Below are positions 7,825 through 17,000 of a stretch of 64,000 bases of DNA, one piece after another. The notes under the pieces were generated by a model. That model was given only the letters and a program-made list of their open reading frames with translations, made no database searches and was not told the origin of the DNA. Within the stretch, counting starts at the first letter, position 1, and each line of letters begins with the position of its first letter. Source of the DNA: Aliihoeflea sp023389195 (GTDB lineage: Bacteria > Pseudomonadota > Alphaproteobacteria > Rhizobiales > Rhizobiaceae); NCBI GenBank assembly GCA_023389195.1, contig JAEWET010000042.1:62001-126000 (forward strand), given 5' to 3'. The translations under genes and the position numbers were made by a program.

Positions 7825-9192
7825 ATGAACGGCATCGCCCGGCTCTTGAGAAGCAACGACCTCGTCGCGCGCGTCGTGCGCGGAGCAGGCTGGACCGCCT
7901 CCGGCTTTGCCGTCGCGCAGGTGCTGCGGCTCGCCTCGAACCTCGTTCTGACTCGGTTGCTCTTTCCCGAGGCCTTCGGCCTGATGGCTCTCGTGAGCGT
8001 CTTCATCGCCGGGCTGGCGATGTTCTCGGATGTCGGGCTCGGGCCCTCGATCCTTCAGAACAAGCGCGGCGACGACGAGGATTTCCTCAACACCGCCTGG
8101 ACCATCCAGGTCGTGCGCGGGGTGTGCATGTGGCTGGGAACCTGCATCCTCGCCGTGCCGCTCGCGCGCTTTTACGGCGAACCGGCGCTGGCGCAGCTCC
8201 TGCCCGTCGCCGGGCTCGCCCTCGTCATTTCCGGCTTCAACCCGACACGCCTGATCACGGCCAACCGTCACCTGCTTCTGGGCCGCATCACGGCGATCGA
8301 ACTCCTCAACCAGATCATCGCGCTCGTCGTCATGGTCGCACTCACCTGGTACATGCGCTCCGTATGGGCGCTCGTCATCGGCGGCGTGATTGCGGCCGGA
8401 ACGTTCCTGATCTTCGCCCATCTTCTCCTGCCAGGAAAGGCGAACCGCCTGCGCTGGGAACGGGAGTCCGTTTACGAACTGGTCCATTTCGGAAAATGGA
8501 TATTCTTCAGCACCGCACTCGGCTTCCTGGTCCTTCAGGGCGACAAGCTCATATTGGGCAAGTATCTCTCGATCGAACGCCTCGGCATCTACAATATCGG
8601 CTATTTCCTGGCGAGCTTCCCGCTGCTGCTCGGCGGCGCGGTCATCGCGCGCATCCTCATCCCGCTTTATCGCGAACGCCCACCGCAGGCATCGCCCGAA
8701 AACTTCACCCGGTTACGCTGGATGCGCTTCGCCCTGACGGCGGGCGTGCTTACGATGCTCGCGGTGATGGCGTTCAGCGGCGCGGTGCTCGTCGACCTGC
8801 TCTACGATCCGCGCTATGCGGCGGCCGGCGGCATCGTCGTCATCATCGCCTGCATCCAGATCGTCCAGCTCGTCGGGCTGACTTACGACCAGTCCGCGCT
8901 GGCAGCGGGAGACTCGCGCAGCTATTTCGCCGTCTTCGTCGTGCGCGCGGCGCTGCAGATCGGCGGGCTGGTGATCGGCTTCGAACAGGCCGGCCTGATC
9001 GGAGCACTGGCCGGCCAGGCACTCGCCGCCTTCGCCACACATTTCGCGATCGTCTGGCTGGCGCGCCGGCACGGCGCCTGGGACCCGCTGCACGATGCCG
9101 TGTTCGCCGGCATCGGGCTTGCCTTCGCCGCGTCGGCGCTGTGGGTCAACCAGGATGCGATCGCGACCCTATGGTCATGGCGCGGATCGTAA
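7825..9192 (+). CDS. Polysaccharide flippase of the Wzx/lipopolysaccharide-export type
   Basis: 455-residue polytopic membrane protein with roughly 12-14 hydrophobic segments. The N-terminal region GAGWTASGFAVAQVLRLASNLVLTRLL followed by PEAFGLMALV is characteristic of the Polysacc_synt_3 / MOP-family flippases that move undecaprenyl-linked oligosaccharide units across the inner membrane. A conserved central segment DKLILGKYLSIERLGIYNIG is also typical of this group. It is the first gene of the surface-polysaccharide locus and is followed by the polymerase-like gene at 9848. The 185 bp before it (7640-7824) show nothing recognisable, and the ribosome site is weak. Confidence 0.87.
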   Translation: MNGIARLLRSNDLVARVVRGAGWTASGFAVAQVLRLASNLVLTRLLFPEAFGLMALVSVFIAGLAMFSDVGLGPSILQNKRGDDEDFLNTAWTIQVVRGVCMWLGTCILAVPLARFYGEPALAQLLPVAGLALVISGFNPTRLITANRHLLLGRITAIELLNQIIALVVMVALTWYMRSVWALVIGGVIAAGTFLIFAHLLLPGKANRLRWERESVYELVHFGKWIFFSTALGFLVLQGDKLILGKYLSIERLGIYNIGYFLASFPLLLGGAVIARILIPLYRERPPQASPENFTRLRWMRFALTAGVLTMLAVMAFSGAVLVDLLYDPRYAAAGGIVVIIACIQIVQLVGLTYDQSALAAGDSRSYFAVFVVRAALQIGGLVIGFEQAGLIGALAGQALAAFATHFAIVWLARRHGAWDPLHDAVFAGIGLAFAASALWVNQDAIATLWSWRGS

Positions 9193-9199
9193 GGCGCGC

Positions 9200-9601
9200 T
9201 CAGTCGCCGCTTATGGAGGTCGGCCCCGTGCGAGCGATTTCGGGCATCATCTGGCCGATGTCCGCCTTTGCCTCCGCCAGCAACTGGAGATGATGGCCGA
9301 GCGTCGTCAGGCGGCGCTCGCACGCGATGATCGTCGCGGACAGTTCGGCAAGTCGTTCTTCGCGCTCTACGCTCACCGTCGTTCCGGCCGCATCGGAGGC
9401 GAAGCCTGCGGAGATGCAGGCTTCACGATAACGCACGGCAAGGCCGCTGCGCTCCGCCGTCACCTCGGCGGCGATCTCGTTGATGAAACGGATCAGCCTT
9501 TCGCTTCTCGATCGGTCCGTCTCGGCATCGCGCAAGGGCGAGCGCATGCGGAACGACAAAATGGAAAGCCGACGATGGAACATTACCCCCCCAAACCCCA
9601 T
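9200..9601 (-). CDS. Small hypothetical protein, helical
   Basis: Open frame of up to 133 residues between the flippase and the polymerase-like gene, on the opposite strand to both. Three in-frame ATGs (9601, 9583, 9547) are possible; the last gives a 115-residue protein starting MRSPLRDAETDRS. The sequence is charged and strongly helical with possible coiled coil (SERLIRFINEIAAEVTAER and EREERLAELSATIIACERR), with no signal peptide, membrane segment or motif I recognise. Amino-acid composition looks like a real protein, while the opposite strand here gives Arg-rich shadow sequence. Function unknown. Confidence 0.5.
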   Translation of the reverse strand: MGFGGVMFHRRLSILSFRMRSPLRDAETDRSRSERLIRFINEIAAEVTAERSGLAVRYREACISAGFASDAAGTTVSVEREERLAELSATIIACERRLTTLGHHLQLLAEAKADIGQMMPEIARTGPTSISGD

Positions 9602-9682
9602 CGAAACACGCCTGCCGGACAGGCCTGTCGACGGGCCACCGGCATGAACTCGGCACTATGCTAGCCGAAGTCGCGGCACCGA

Positions 9683-9694
9683 TCTCTAGTCAAG
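9683..9694. promoter_or_regulatory. CTAG-containing site upstream of polymerase-like gene
   Basis: TCTCTAGTCAAG, about 155 bp before the ATG at 9848, in the 246-bp gap at 9602-9847. One of several CTAG-centred sequences in intergenic regions of this locus, but a weak match to the best pair at 31559 and 38026. Confidence 0.2.
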
Positions 9695-9847
9695 ATTACC
9701 TACTTCAAGCGATGCTTGGCGCACTCTATGGTGATCCCTCATGCTTATATTTTGACGAGCATGATTTCGGGCAGAACATCGTCGGCATCAAGACTCGGTC
9801 GCACCAAGTCTCCGACGAGAATTACGGGGTAAATCGGGGCGCGGTCG

Positions 9848-11236
9848 ATGCCGAATGCTTTCGCGTTCATGATGCTTGGAGTATGGCCGCTCGTCGTCAT
9901 CGCGATGTTCCGCCGGATGCCGCTGGAGCGCGCGCTGATCTGGTCCGTTCTGGGCGGCTACCTGATCCTTCCGCCAGTCGTCGTCATCGACCTGCCTGCC
10001 CTGCCCGCCCTCGACAAGCACACGATCCCGTCGCTTGCGGCCGCCATGTGCCTGACTGTGATGGGGCGGCGGGTGCGGATTCTCCCGGCCACGATGCTCG
10101 GCAAGATCCTGGTTCTCATGATCCTGTTCAGCCCGATCGGGACGGTGCTGACAAATCGCGAGCCGGTGCTCTTCACGGTCGGCGGGCTCCCGGGTCTGAC
10201 GCCATGGGACATCGTTTCGAGCGGCGCCTATCAGTTCATGATGCTGCTTCCCTTCCTGCTCGCACGCGACGTCCTTGCCGGACCCGCCGCGCAAAGGGAG
10301 ATCGTCCGGGCGCTCCTGATCGGCGGGCTGATCTACTCGATACCGATGCTCTACGAAGTTCGAATGAGCCCGCAGCTCAACCTGAAGATCTACGGGTTCT
10401 TCCAGCACGGCTTCGACCAGACCTTCAGGTTCGGCGGCTTCCGTCCCATCGTCTTCCTGCAGCACGGCCTGTGGGTCGCGTTCTTCGCCGTGACCGCGCT
10501 TGCAGCGGCCGTTGCCGCCTTGCGGGCGGCCGATCCGCAGAACAGGATGCGCTACCTCTTCGCGGCCATCTATCTCGCCATCGTGCTGATCTTCTGCCGC
10601 AGCCTCGGACCGCTTGTGCTGGCCGTCGCGATCGTGCCGCTGGCTTTCCTGGCGAGCCGGCGCACCCAGTTGCGCGTGGCCGCCCTCCTGGCCGTTCTCG
10701 TGATCGCCTACCCGGTTCTGCGGGGTGCCAATCTCGTGCCTGTGGAAGCGATGCTGGAACAGGCCGCGCGCATCAACGAACAGCGGATGCAGTCGCTGCA
10801 GTTCCGTTTCGACAACGAGGAAGCGCTTCTGGAGCGCGCGAAGGAGAAGCCCTATTTCGGCTGGGGAGCCTGGAACCGCAACATGATCCACGACGACGCG
10901 ACCGGCTTCCCCGTTTCCATTTCCGACGGTCTATGGATCATCGTCATCGGCATCGGCGGCTGGTTCGCGTTCATCGCCCAGTTCGGGCTGCTCGCATCGC
11001 CGCTGCTCATGCTGAGGCGCAAGGTGCGTTCCCTGCCGGACATCGCAGAAACGCCATATCTGGGCGCTCTTGCGTTGATGCTCGCCTTCAACATGATCGA
11101 TCTCATACCAAACGCCACCCTGACGCCGCTGACCTGGCTGCTGACGGGCGCGCTGCTGGGCTATGCCGAGAAACTCGCGCGTGTGCCCGCACGTCAGATC
11201 ACGCGCCAGCCGCAGATGGCCTCGCGGCCGGCATAG
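9848..11236 (+). CDS. O-antigen ligase / polysaccharide polymerase-like membrane protein
   Basis: 462 residues with about 10-12 hydrophobic segments. A large polar loop near residues 300-355 ends in KPYFGWGAWNRN, resembling the conserved region of the O-antigen ligase (WaaL)/Wzy_C family (typically ...P..G.G....). It probably polymerises repeat units at the periplasmic side of the inner membrane or ligates them to an acceptor; these two roles are not separable from sequence. It follows the flippase and is convergent with the glycosyltransferase at 11270. Confidence 0.78.
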   Translation: MPNAFAFMMLGVWPLVVIAMFRRMPLERALIWSVLGGYLILPPVVVIDLPALPALDKHTIPSLAAAMCLTVMGRRVRILPATMLGKILVLMILFSPIGTVLTNREPVLFTVGGLPGLTPWDIVSSGAYQFMMLLPFLLARDVLAGPAAQREIVRALLIGGLIYSIPMLYEVRMSPQLNLKIYGFFQHGFDQTFRFGGFRPIVFLQHGLWVAFFAVTALAAAVAALRAADPQNRMRYLFAAIYLAIVLIFCRSLGPLVLAVAIVPLAFLASRRTQLRVAALLAVLVIAYPVLRGANLVPVEAMLEQAARINEQRMQSLQFRFDNEEALLERAKEKPYFGWGAWNRNMIHDDATGFPVSISDGLWIIVIGIGGWFAFIAQFGLLASPLLMLRRKVRSLPDIAETPYLGALALMLAFNMIDLIPNATLTPLTWLLTGALLGYAEKLARVPARQITRQPQMASRPA

Positions 11237-11269
11237 CGCCGACGCGCTTTCAGGCAGAGCCGTGATCGA

Positions 11270-12523
11270 TCAGGACCGCGCCGCCGCGAGGGAGGTGCGA
11301 ATGACGCCCGCCAATTGTGCCGCGGTCACGCGATAGTCGAACTTTCTGCAGGCGGTCTGCCGCGCCGCACGAGCCAGACGCTCGCGCTCGATCGGATCGG
11401 TGGCGAGTATCCGCGCGGCCCTCTCCAGCCCATCGACATCCTGTTGCGCGACGAGCAATCCGTCCTTACCGTCCTCGATCATGTCGGCCGTGCCGCCGAT
11501 GCGAGAACAGATCACCGGCAGCCCACACGCCATGGCCTCCATGACCGCGACCGGTGCCGCCTCGCCATAGCCGAAACTGCTCAGCACCAGAAAGTCGGAT
11601 TCGCCAAGAAGCGCGAGGACGCGTTCTTCGGAGATCGCACCCAGCAACGTCACGCGATCGCCGAGGTTCAAGCGGCGAACGACCTCTTCTATCGAGGCGC
11701 GATACGATCCTTCGCCGGCAATCGTATAGCGCAGATCGATGCCGTCCGCGACAAGGCGCGCCATGGCTTCGAGGAAATACTCATGGCCTTTCGCCCGATT
11801 GAGGCGCGCCACGCTGACGGCACGAATCGCTGAATCCGGCACGGTGGTCTTCGAGACCAGAGGCCGAAATCGATCGATGTCGACGCCCATCGTTATGACG
11901 GGCACGTCGCCGCGGCTGACCGTTGCCAGTTGGGTCGCGAGAGGTCTTGTGACGCAACTGGCGAACGCGGCGCGCTCAAGCTTGCGAGCATGGTCGGTCC
12001 CGTAAACCGACAAGTCTCCGTGAAGGGTCGCGCTGTAAGCCGAGCCGCCAAGGATTTTGGCTATTGCCGCGATGTGGAGCGCATTCGCAAAGGAATGGAC
12101 GTGGACATGGGAGATGCCTTCGCTACGACAGAACTCGACAAGGTCCGCAGCCGAGGGGATCAACGCCATCGTGCGAAGCCGCTCGCGCGGCGAAGCTTCG
12201 GCGAGACTGAACACGTAGCGAAGCGCTTCGAGGGTTCGCTGCGGCCGGGACAGCAACCGGCCGAGCGCGGCTCCCCACCTTGGTGGAAAAAGGTATCTCG
12301 TCTGGCTGATTGCCGCAGCCGCAAAGGAATGCGGCGAGCCATGCTTGGGTCGCCGTGTCGAGATCAAGCGCACATCGAGGCCATCAGCGCGCAATCCCTG
12401 CACTTCGCGCCAAAAGAAGGCGTGCGTCTGGGAGGGAAATTCCGGCACGAAGTAGCCGAGCCTGAGGTCGCTTTTCGCCTTTCCCGCCAATGTCGACCAG
12501 CGTGCTTGTACGAGATCGTCCAT
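11270..12523 (-). CDS. Glycosyltransferase family 4 (GT-B)
   Basis: Cytoplasmic sugar transferase, 417 residues if started at the ATG at 12523 (MDDLVQARWSTLAGKAKSD). A start at 12607 would add 28 residues lacking family character. The N-terminal domain opens with LRLGYFVPEFPSQTHAF, a typical GT4 entry, and the acceptor half has HVHVHSFANALH and ATLHGDLSVYG. The donor half (about 240-400) contains AVSVARLNRAKGHEYFLEAM, and then EAAPVAVMEAMACGLPVI with the E-x7-E pair used for nucleotide-sugar binding. Related to colanic-acid-type transferases. Diverges from the glycosyltransferase at 12683. Confidence 0.88.
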   Translation of the reverse strand: MDDLVQARWSTLAGKAKSDLRLGYFVPEFPSQTHAFFWREVQGLRADGLDVRLISTRRPKHGSPHSFAAAAISQTRYLFPPRWGAALGRLLSRPQRTLEALRYVFSLAEASPRERLRTMALIPSAADLVEFCRSEGISHVHVHSFANALHIAAIAKILGGSAYSATLHGDLSVYGTDHARKLERAAFASCVTRPLATQLATVSRGDVPVITMGVDIDRFRPLVSKTTVPDSAIRAVSVARLNRAKGHEYFLEAMARLVADGIDLRYTIAGEGSYRASIEEVVRRLNLGDRVTLLGAISEERVLALLGESDFLVLSSFGYGEAAPVAVMEAMACGLPVICSRIGGTADMIEDGKDGLLVAQQDVDGLERAARILATDPIERERLARAARQTACRKFDYRVTAAQLAGVIRTSLAAARS

Positions 12524-12682
12524 CGCCAACCCAATGATCGAACCCCGCTGAAAACCGGCGGGCAGGACGTTATTCCAGCCTGCGCCGTCACCGGACGCAA
12601 TATACAATAAGTGTTAGTTGCGGCGGTGAAGTTTTTGTGTCCGTCTTACTGGGTTTTCACGCGGGAAATTAGACCCAAGACC

Positions 12683-13993
12683 ATGGCATCGCGTCTCAAG
12701 CTGCTCGTCATTGCTGAAGCGGCCAACCCGGAATGGGTGAGCGTGCCGCTCGTGGGATGGTCCCTCTGCAAGGCGCTTCGCCAGGTTGCCGATGTCCACA
12801 TCGTCACGCAGGTCAGGAACCGCGACGCTTTTCTGCGGGCAGGTCTTCTCGAAAACGTCGATTTCACGGCCATCGATTCCGAAGCCGTCGCCCGCCCGCT
12901 CTGGAAGATCGGCAGTCTGCTGCGGATGGGCGAGGGAAAGGGCTGGACGACGCTGCAGGCCTTCGCGGCACTCTCCTATCCCTATTTCGAGCACCTGGTT
13001 TGGCAATCTTTCGGCGATGACATCAAAGCCGGCAGATACGATGTCGTGCATCGGGTGACGCCGTTGAGTCCGACGATTCCCAGCCCCCTCGCCCGGGGCT
13101 GCGCCCAAGCCGGTACGCCGTTCGTTCTGGGCCCGCTCAACGGTGGCGTGCCGTGGCCGAAAGGCTTCGACAGCGAGCGCCGACGCGAGCGCGAAGTGCT
13201 CTCTTATGTCCGCAGCCTCTACAAGCTGGCGCCCGGACGCAGCAGCACCCTTGCAAATTCCGCCGCCATCCTTGTCGGCTCCAGGCATACCGAAAGCGAG
13301 ATACCGCTGCGGTTCCGGGAAAAGTGCGTCTACCTGCCGGAAAACGCCATCGACGCGAACTGGGCGTCCTCGCCAAAGCCCCCTCTCTCGGTGCCGTTGC
13401 GAGGCTGTTTCATCGGAAGAATGGTGCCCTACAAGGGTCCCGATATCCTTCTCGAAGCTGCCATGCCGCTGCTCCTGGCCGGGCGCCTTCGCCTGGACAT
13501 GATCGGCGATGGTCCGTTGCTAACCGAGTTGAAGGACTTGGTCACTCGCAATGGAGCATCGGACGCGGTGACATTTAACGGCTGGATGGCACACGCCGAT
13601 GTGCGGACGGTTGCCTCGCAATGCGCGCTGTTCGCATTCCCGTCGATCCGTGAATTCGGCGGCGGCGCGGTCATGGAAGCGATGGCGCTGGGGCTTGCAC
13701 CTTTGATCGTCGACTATGCCGGCCCCGGCGAAATCGTCACCGACGAAACCGGCATCAAGGTCCCCATCGGCACCCGACGGGAAATCGTCGAGCGGTTTCG
13801 AACCGAACTCGAACGTCTGGCGGAAAATCCCGATCTCGCCTCGACCATCGGGCTGAACGCGCGGGATCGGATTCGAAGCCATTTCACCTGGGACCGAAAG
13901 GCGCGCCAGATCCTGCAAGTCTACGACTGGGTGCTCGGACGATCCGCCAAACCGGGCGTTCTGTTGTCCGCCATGCAGCACGCGACGGACTGA
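12683..13993 (+). CDS. Glycosyltransferase family 4 (GT-B)
   Basis: 436 residues from the ATG at 12683 (MASRLKLLVIAEAANPEWVS). An upstream in-frame start at 12611 would add 24 residues rich in bulky hydrophobics without clear purpose. Features include the acceptor-side VVHRVTPLSPTIPS and GPLNGGVPWP, the hinge to the donor domain at about residue 235 (RGCFIGRMVPYKGPDILLEA), and EFGGGAVMEAMALGLAPLIV with the E-x7-E motif. It presumably adds one sugar of the repeat unit. It ends 15 bp before the converging polyketide synthase gene. Confidence 0.87.
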   Translation: MASRLKLLVIAEAANPEWVSVPLVGWSLCKALRQVADVHIVTQVRNRDAFLRAGLLENVDFTAIDSEAVARPLWKIGSLLRMGEGKGWTTLQAFAALSYPYFEHLVWQSFGDDIKAGRYDVVHRVTPLSPTIPSPLARGCAQAGTPFVLGPLNGGVPWPKGFDSERRREREVLSYVRSLYKLAPGRSSTLANSAAILVGSRHTESEIPLRFREKCVYLPENAIDANWASSPKPPLSVPLRGCFIGRMVPYKGPDILLEAAMPLLLAGRLRLDMIGDGPLLTELKDLVTRNGASDAVTFNGWMAHADVRTVASQCALFAFPSIREFGGGAVMEAMALGLAPLIVDYAGPGEIVTDETGIKVPIGTRREIVERFRTELERLAENPDLASTIGLNARDRIRSHFTWDRKARQILQVYDWVLGRSAKPGVLLSAMQHATD

Positions 13994-14008
13994 GCGGCGG
14001 GGCAACGC

Positions 14009-17000
14009 CTATTCGGCGGCGATCGGCTGGTGGACCTGTGACCGGTCTTTCGAAAGTTCCGCACGCATGCGATCGGCGAGCACGCGCACGCACGGTTCGA
14101 GAACCATCGAATCGTGGTCGCCCGGCACTTCGGTCACCGCCAGATCCGGCACAAGAGGGCTCCAGCCATTATCGTCTCGGATGAGGTTGCGACCGGACTG
14201 CAACCGGCGTCCCCCGCTCAACGTGTAGTATACCGAGGGACGCGGCCGATAAAGAGCCACTGCGCCATCATAGGGGCCGGGCTCATATCTCTGGAGCGCA
14301 CGATAGAAGGCTGCCTCGATGGAGCCGTTGTGGAAGTCTTCCGACGATGACGCGTGGTCGCCCTGCCCGGCCAATTGCCTTTGCTTGGCGGCCCAGTCGA
14401 TCTTGTTGCCCACCCACTGTCGCACGAAGCCGAGGCCGTGGCGCCGGATGTCTTGGATCTTCATCGACGCACGATCGCGCCGCGATAAGGCGGGCTGCGT
14501 CGGGAGGGGGGTGTCGAGCATGATGAGGCGCGCGACCTCCTCGCCCTCGGCGACGAGTTGCCGCGCCATTTCGTAGGCCGTTATGCCGCCGCCGGAAAAG
14601 CCTGCCAGGAGATAGGGTCCCGTCGGCTGCACGGTCCGCATCTCCGCAATGTAGTCGCGTGCCATCTCCTCGAACGTCTCGTGCGGCTCCGCGCCGCCGA
14701 AAAGGCCGCGCGCCTGCAACGCATAGACGGGCCGGTCGCGTCCGACATGCAGCGCGAGCTGGCGCAAATTGAGGACATTGCCGAACATGCCGGCGCAGAT
14801 GAAGAGCGGCGTCGCCGACCGCTGCTTCGCGTCCACCCGCAGCGCAACGAGATGCTTCGCGCTGGCTGCAGGCGCGGCGGCCACGGGCTGCGCCTCTCCT
14901 GCCTCCGCCACGCCATGCGTTGCCAGAAGCGTGGCACATGCCGCGATCGTCGGCGCTTCGAACAGGACCGACATCGGCAGGTCGACGCCGAAGCGGTTGC
15001 GGATCATGCGGAACAGGCGCACGGCGATCAGCGAATGGCCGCCGATGTCGAAGAAGCTGTCATGGATGCCGACGCGCTCGACGCCCAGCAATTCGCGCCA
15101 GAACTCCGCAAGCGTCGCTTCGATGTCGTTGCGCGGCGCGACATAGGCTTCGTCGAGTTCGGGGCGATCGAATAGATTCGCCTCGGCTTTCTGCGGCACT
15201 GCCGGCTTTGCCGCCCGCTCGCGCAGGAGATCGAGATCGATCGAACTGACGATCGGCTGGACGACTTTGGCAGCCAGCGCGCGCACGAGCGCATCGAACC
15301 CCTCGGCCGGTGTGATGCCGGCGCGAACCTGTGCCGCGAGCGGCGTCGCGGCAGCAGGCACTGCGTATGCGCGCGGCGCCGGCTCGACCTTTTCGCCATG
15401 ATCGGCAAAGCCGAGATCGCTGTCGAGCTTCTTGACCACGAAATCGTCGACCTCCAGCACCGTCACGCCGTCGGCATCCACGATGGCGATGTCGAAGGCG
15501 GCGTAGCCCGCGCCGAGATCAGCGCTGTCGGCAAGGCGCACGATGCTGGTGAACTTTGCCGGCAGGGGCCGGTGGAGGGTGAGCGCGCCGTAGCTGGCCG
15601 GCGCCCACAGCGTCTCGTCCGGATCGTAACCGGGGACGAGTTCCATCGCACATCCCGTCGCGATGTCGAGGAGGGCGGGATGCGCGATGCTGCCGGCCTC
15701 GAGATCGTCTCGAAAACGCGGCGCGAGTTCGATCTGCGCGACGGCCGCATCCGGCCCGAGCGCGAGACGGCGCAGGACGCCCCAGCGCGGCCCGAAACGG
15801 ACATGCCCCTCCTGGATGGCCCGAAGCGACGAGCCATCGGCAGCGACGCGCCTGTCCGTGCATCGCCGCTCCAGTTCCACGATCGATGCGGACGGGTGCG
15901 ATGCCTGCGGACGCGGATCGTAATGCGCTTCGGCGTGCTTGCCGGACGCCAGGACGCTGACCTGGAAACCGTCGCCGGCCGGCCTGAACCCGACCCTCAG
16001 CGTGCGCGTCTCGCCGTCCGGCACGATCAGGGGTCGCAGGAAGACCAGATCGGTCAGGTGGCCGGTGGCCGGAAGCCCGTAGGCGACCGCGGCACGCAGG
16101 ATGATGTCGACATAGGCGGTTCCGGGCAGGATGGGCTGGCCGGACGTCAGACGATGCTCGTCGAGCATCCAGTGCGATGCCGGTGCGATGGACGTTTCGA
16201 GCCAGGCGACACCCGCCTCGTCCTCCACCCAGCGCTCGAAGAACGGATCGTCGGGACGCTGCGCCATGATCGTTTCGCCGGCGCGCTGGGGCGAGCCGGC
16301 GACGGCGCGGGCGGCCATGCCGACTTCGTTCCAGACGCCCCAATGCAGTGCGACTGTGCGCCGGTTGCCGTCGCCCGCGCGCGATTCGGCATAGGCGTTG
16401 AGATAGGCGTTGGCGGCGATGTAGTCGACCTGACCGGCCGGCGCCGTATCGGTGCTCGTCGATGAGAAGAGAACCACCAATTCGACGGGCTCGCGCGCCA
16501 GAACTTCGTCGAGGACGGCCGTGCCGTAAAGTTTCGGCGCGAGCACGCCGTCGATGCTCTCGCTGGTCTTCGCCTGCATCAGCGCGTCGTCGACGACGCC
16601 TGCCGCATGAAAGACGCCGTCGATGCGCCCGAACCTTTCCCTGGCCTTCCTGATGACGGCGGCCATCGCCTCCGGGTCGGCGACATCCGCCTTGAAATAG
16701 GCAACCTGCGCGCCGCGTGTCTCAAGGTCTTCGATGGCATCGATCGCGCGCCGGATGCGGTTGTCGCGCGGAAGGACACGCTTCCAAAGCGGCCACCCGG
16801 CGCGGTCGGGCAGCTCCGTGCGACCGACAAGCGCGAGGCGCGCGTGGAGTTCGTCCGCCAGCGAACGGGCAAGGGCAAGCGACAGGTCTGCTAGACCGCC
16901 GGTGAAGAGATAGACGCCTTCTTGCCGCAGGCCGGCCGCGCTCGCCAGAGCCGGCTTCAGCGGCAGCCGGGTCGTGCACTGCGTCCAGCGCCTGTCGCCG

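Noticed and set aside
7636..8487. 283-codon minus-strand frame after the LysR gene
   Set aside because: It covers the flippase coding region on the other strand; its composition is Asp/Gln/Arg-rich and not family-like.
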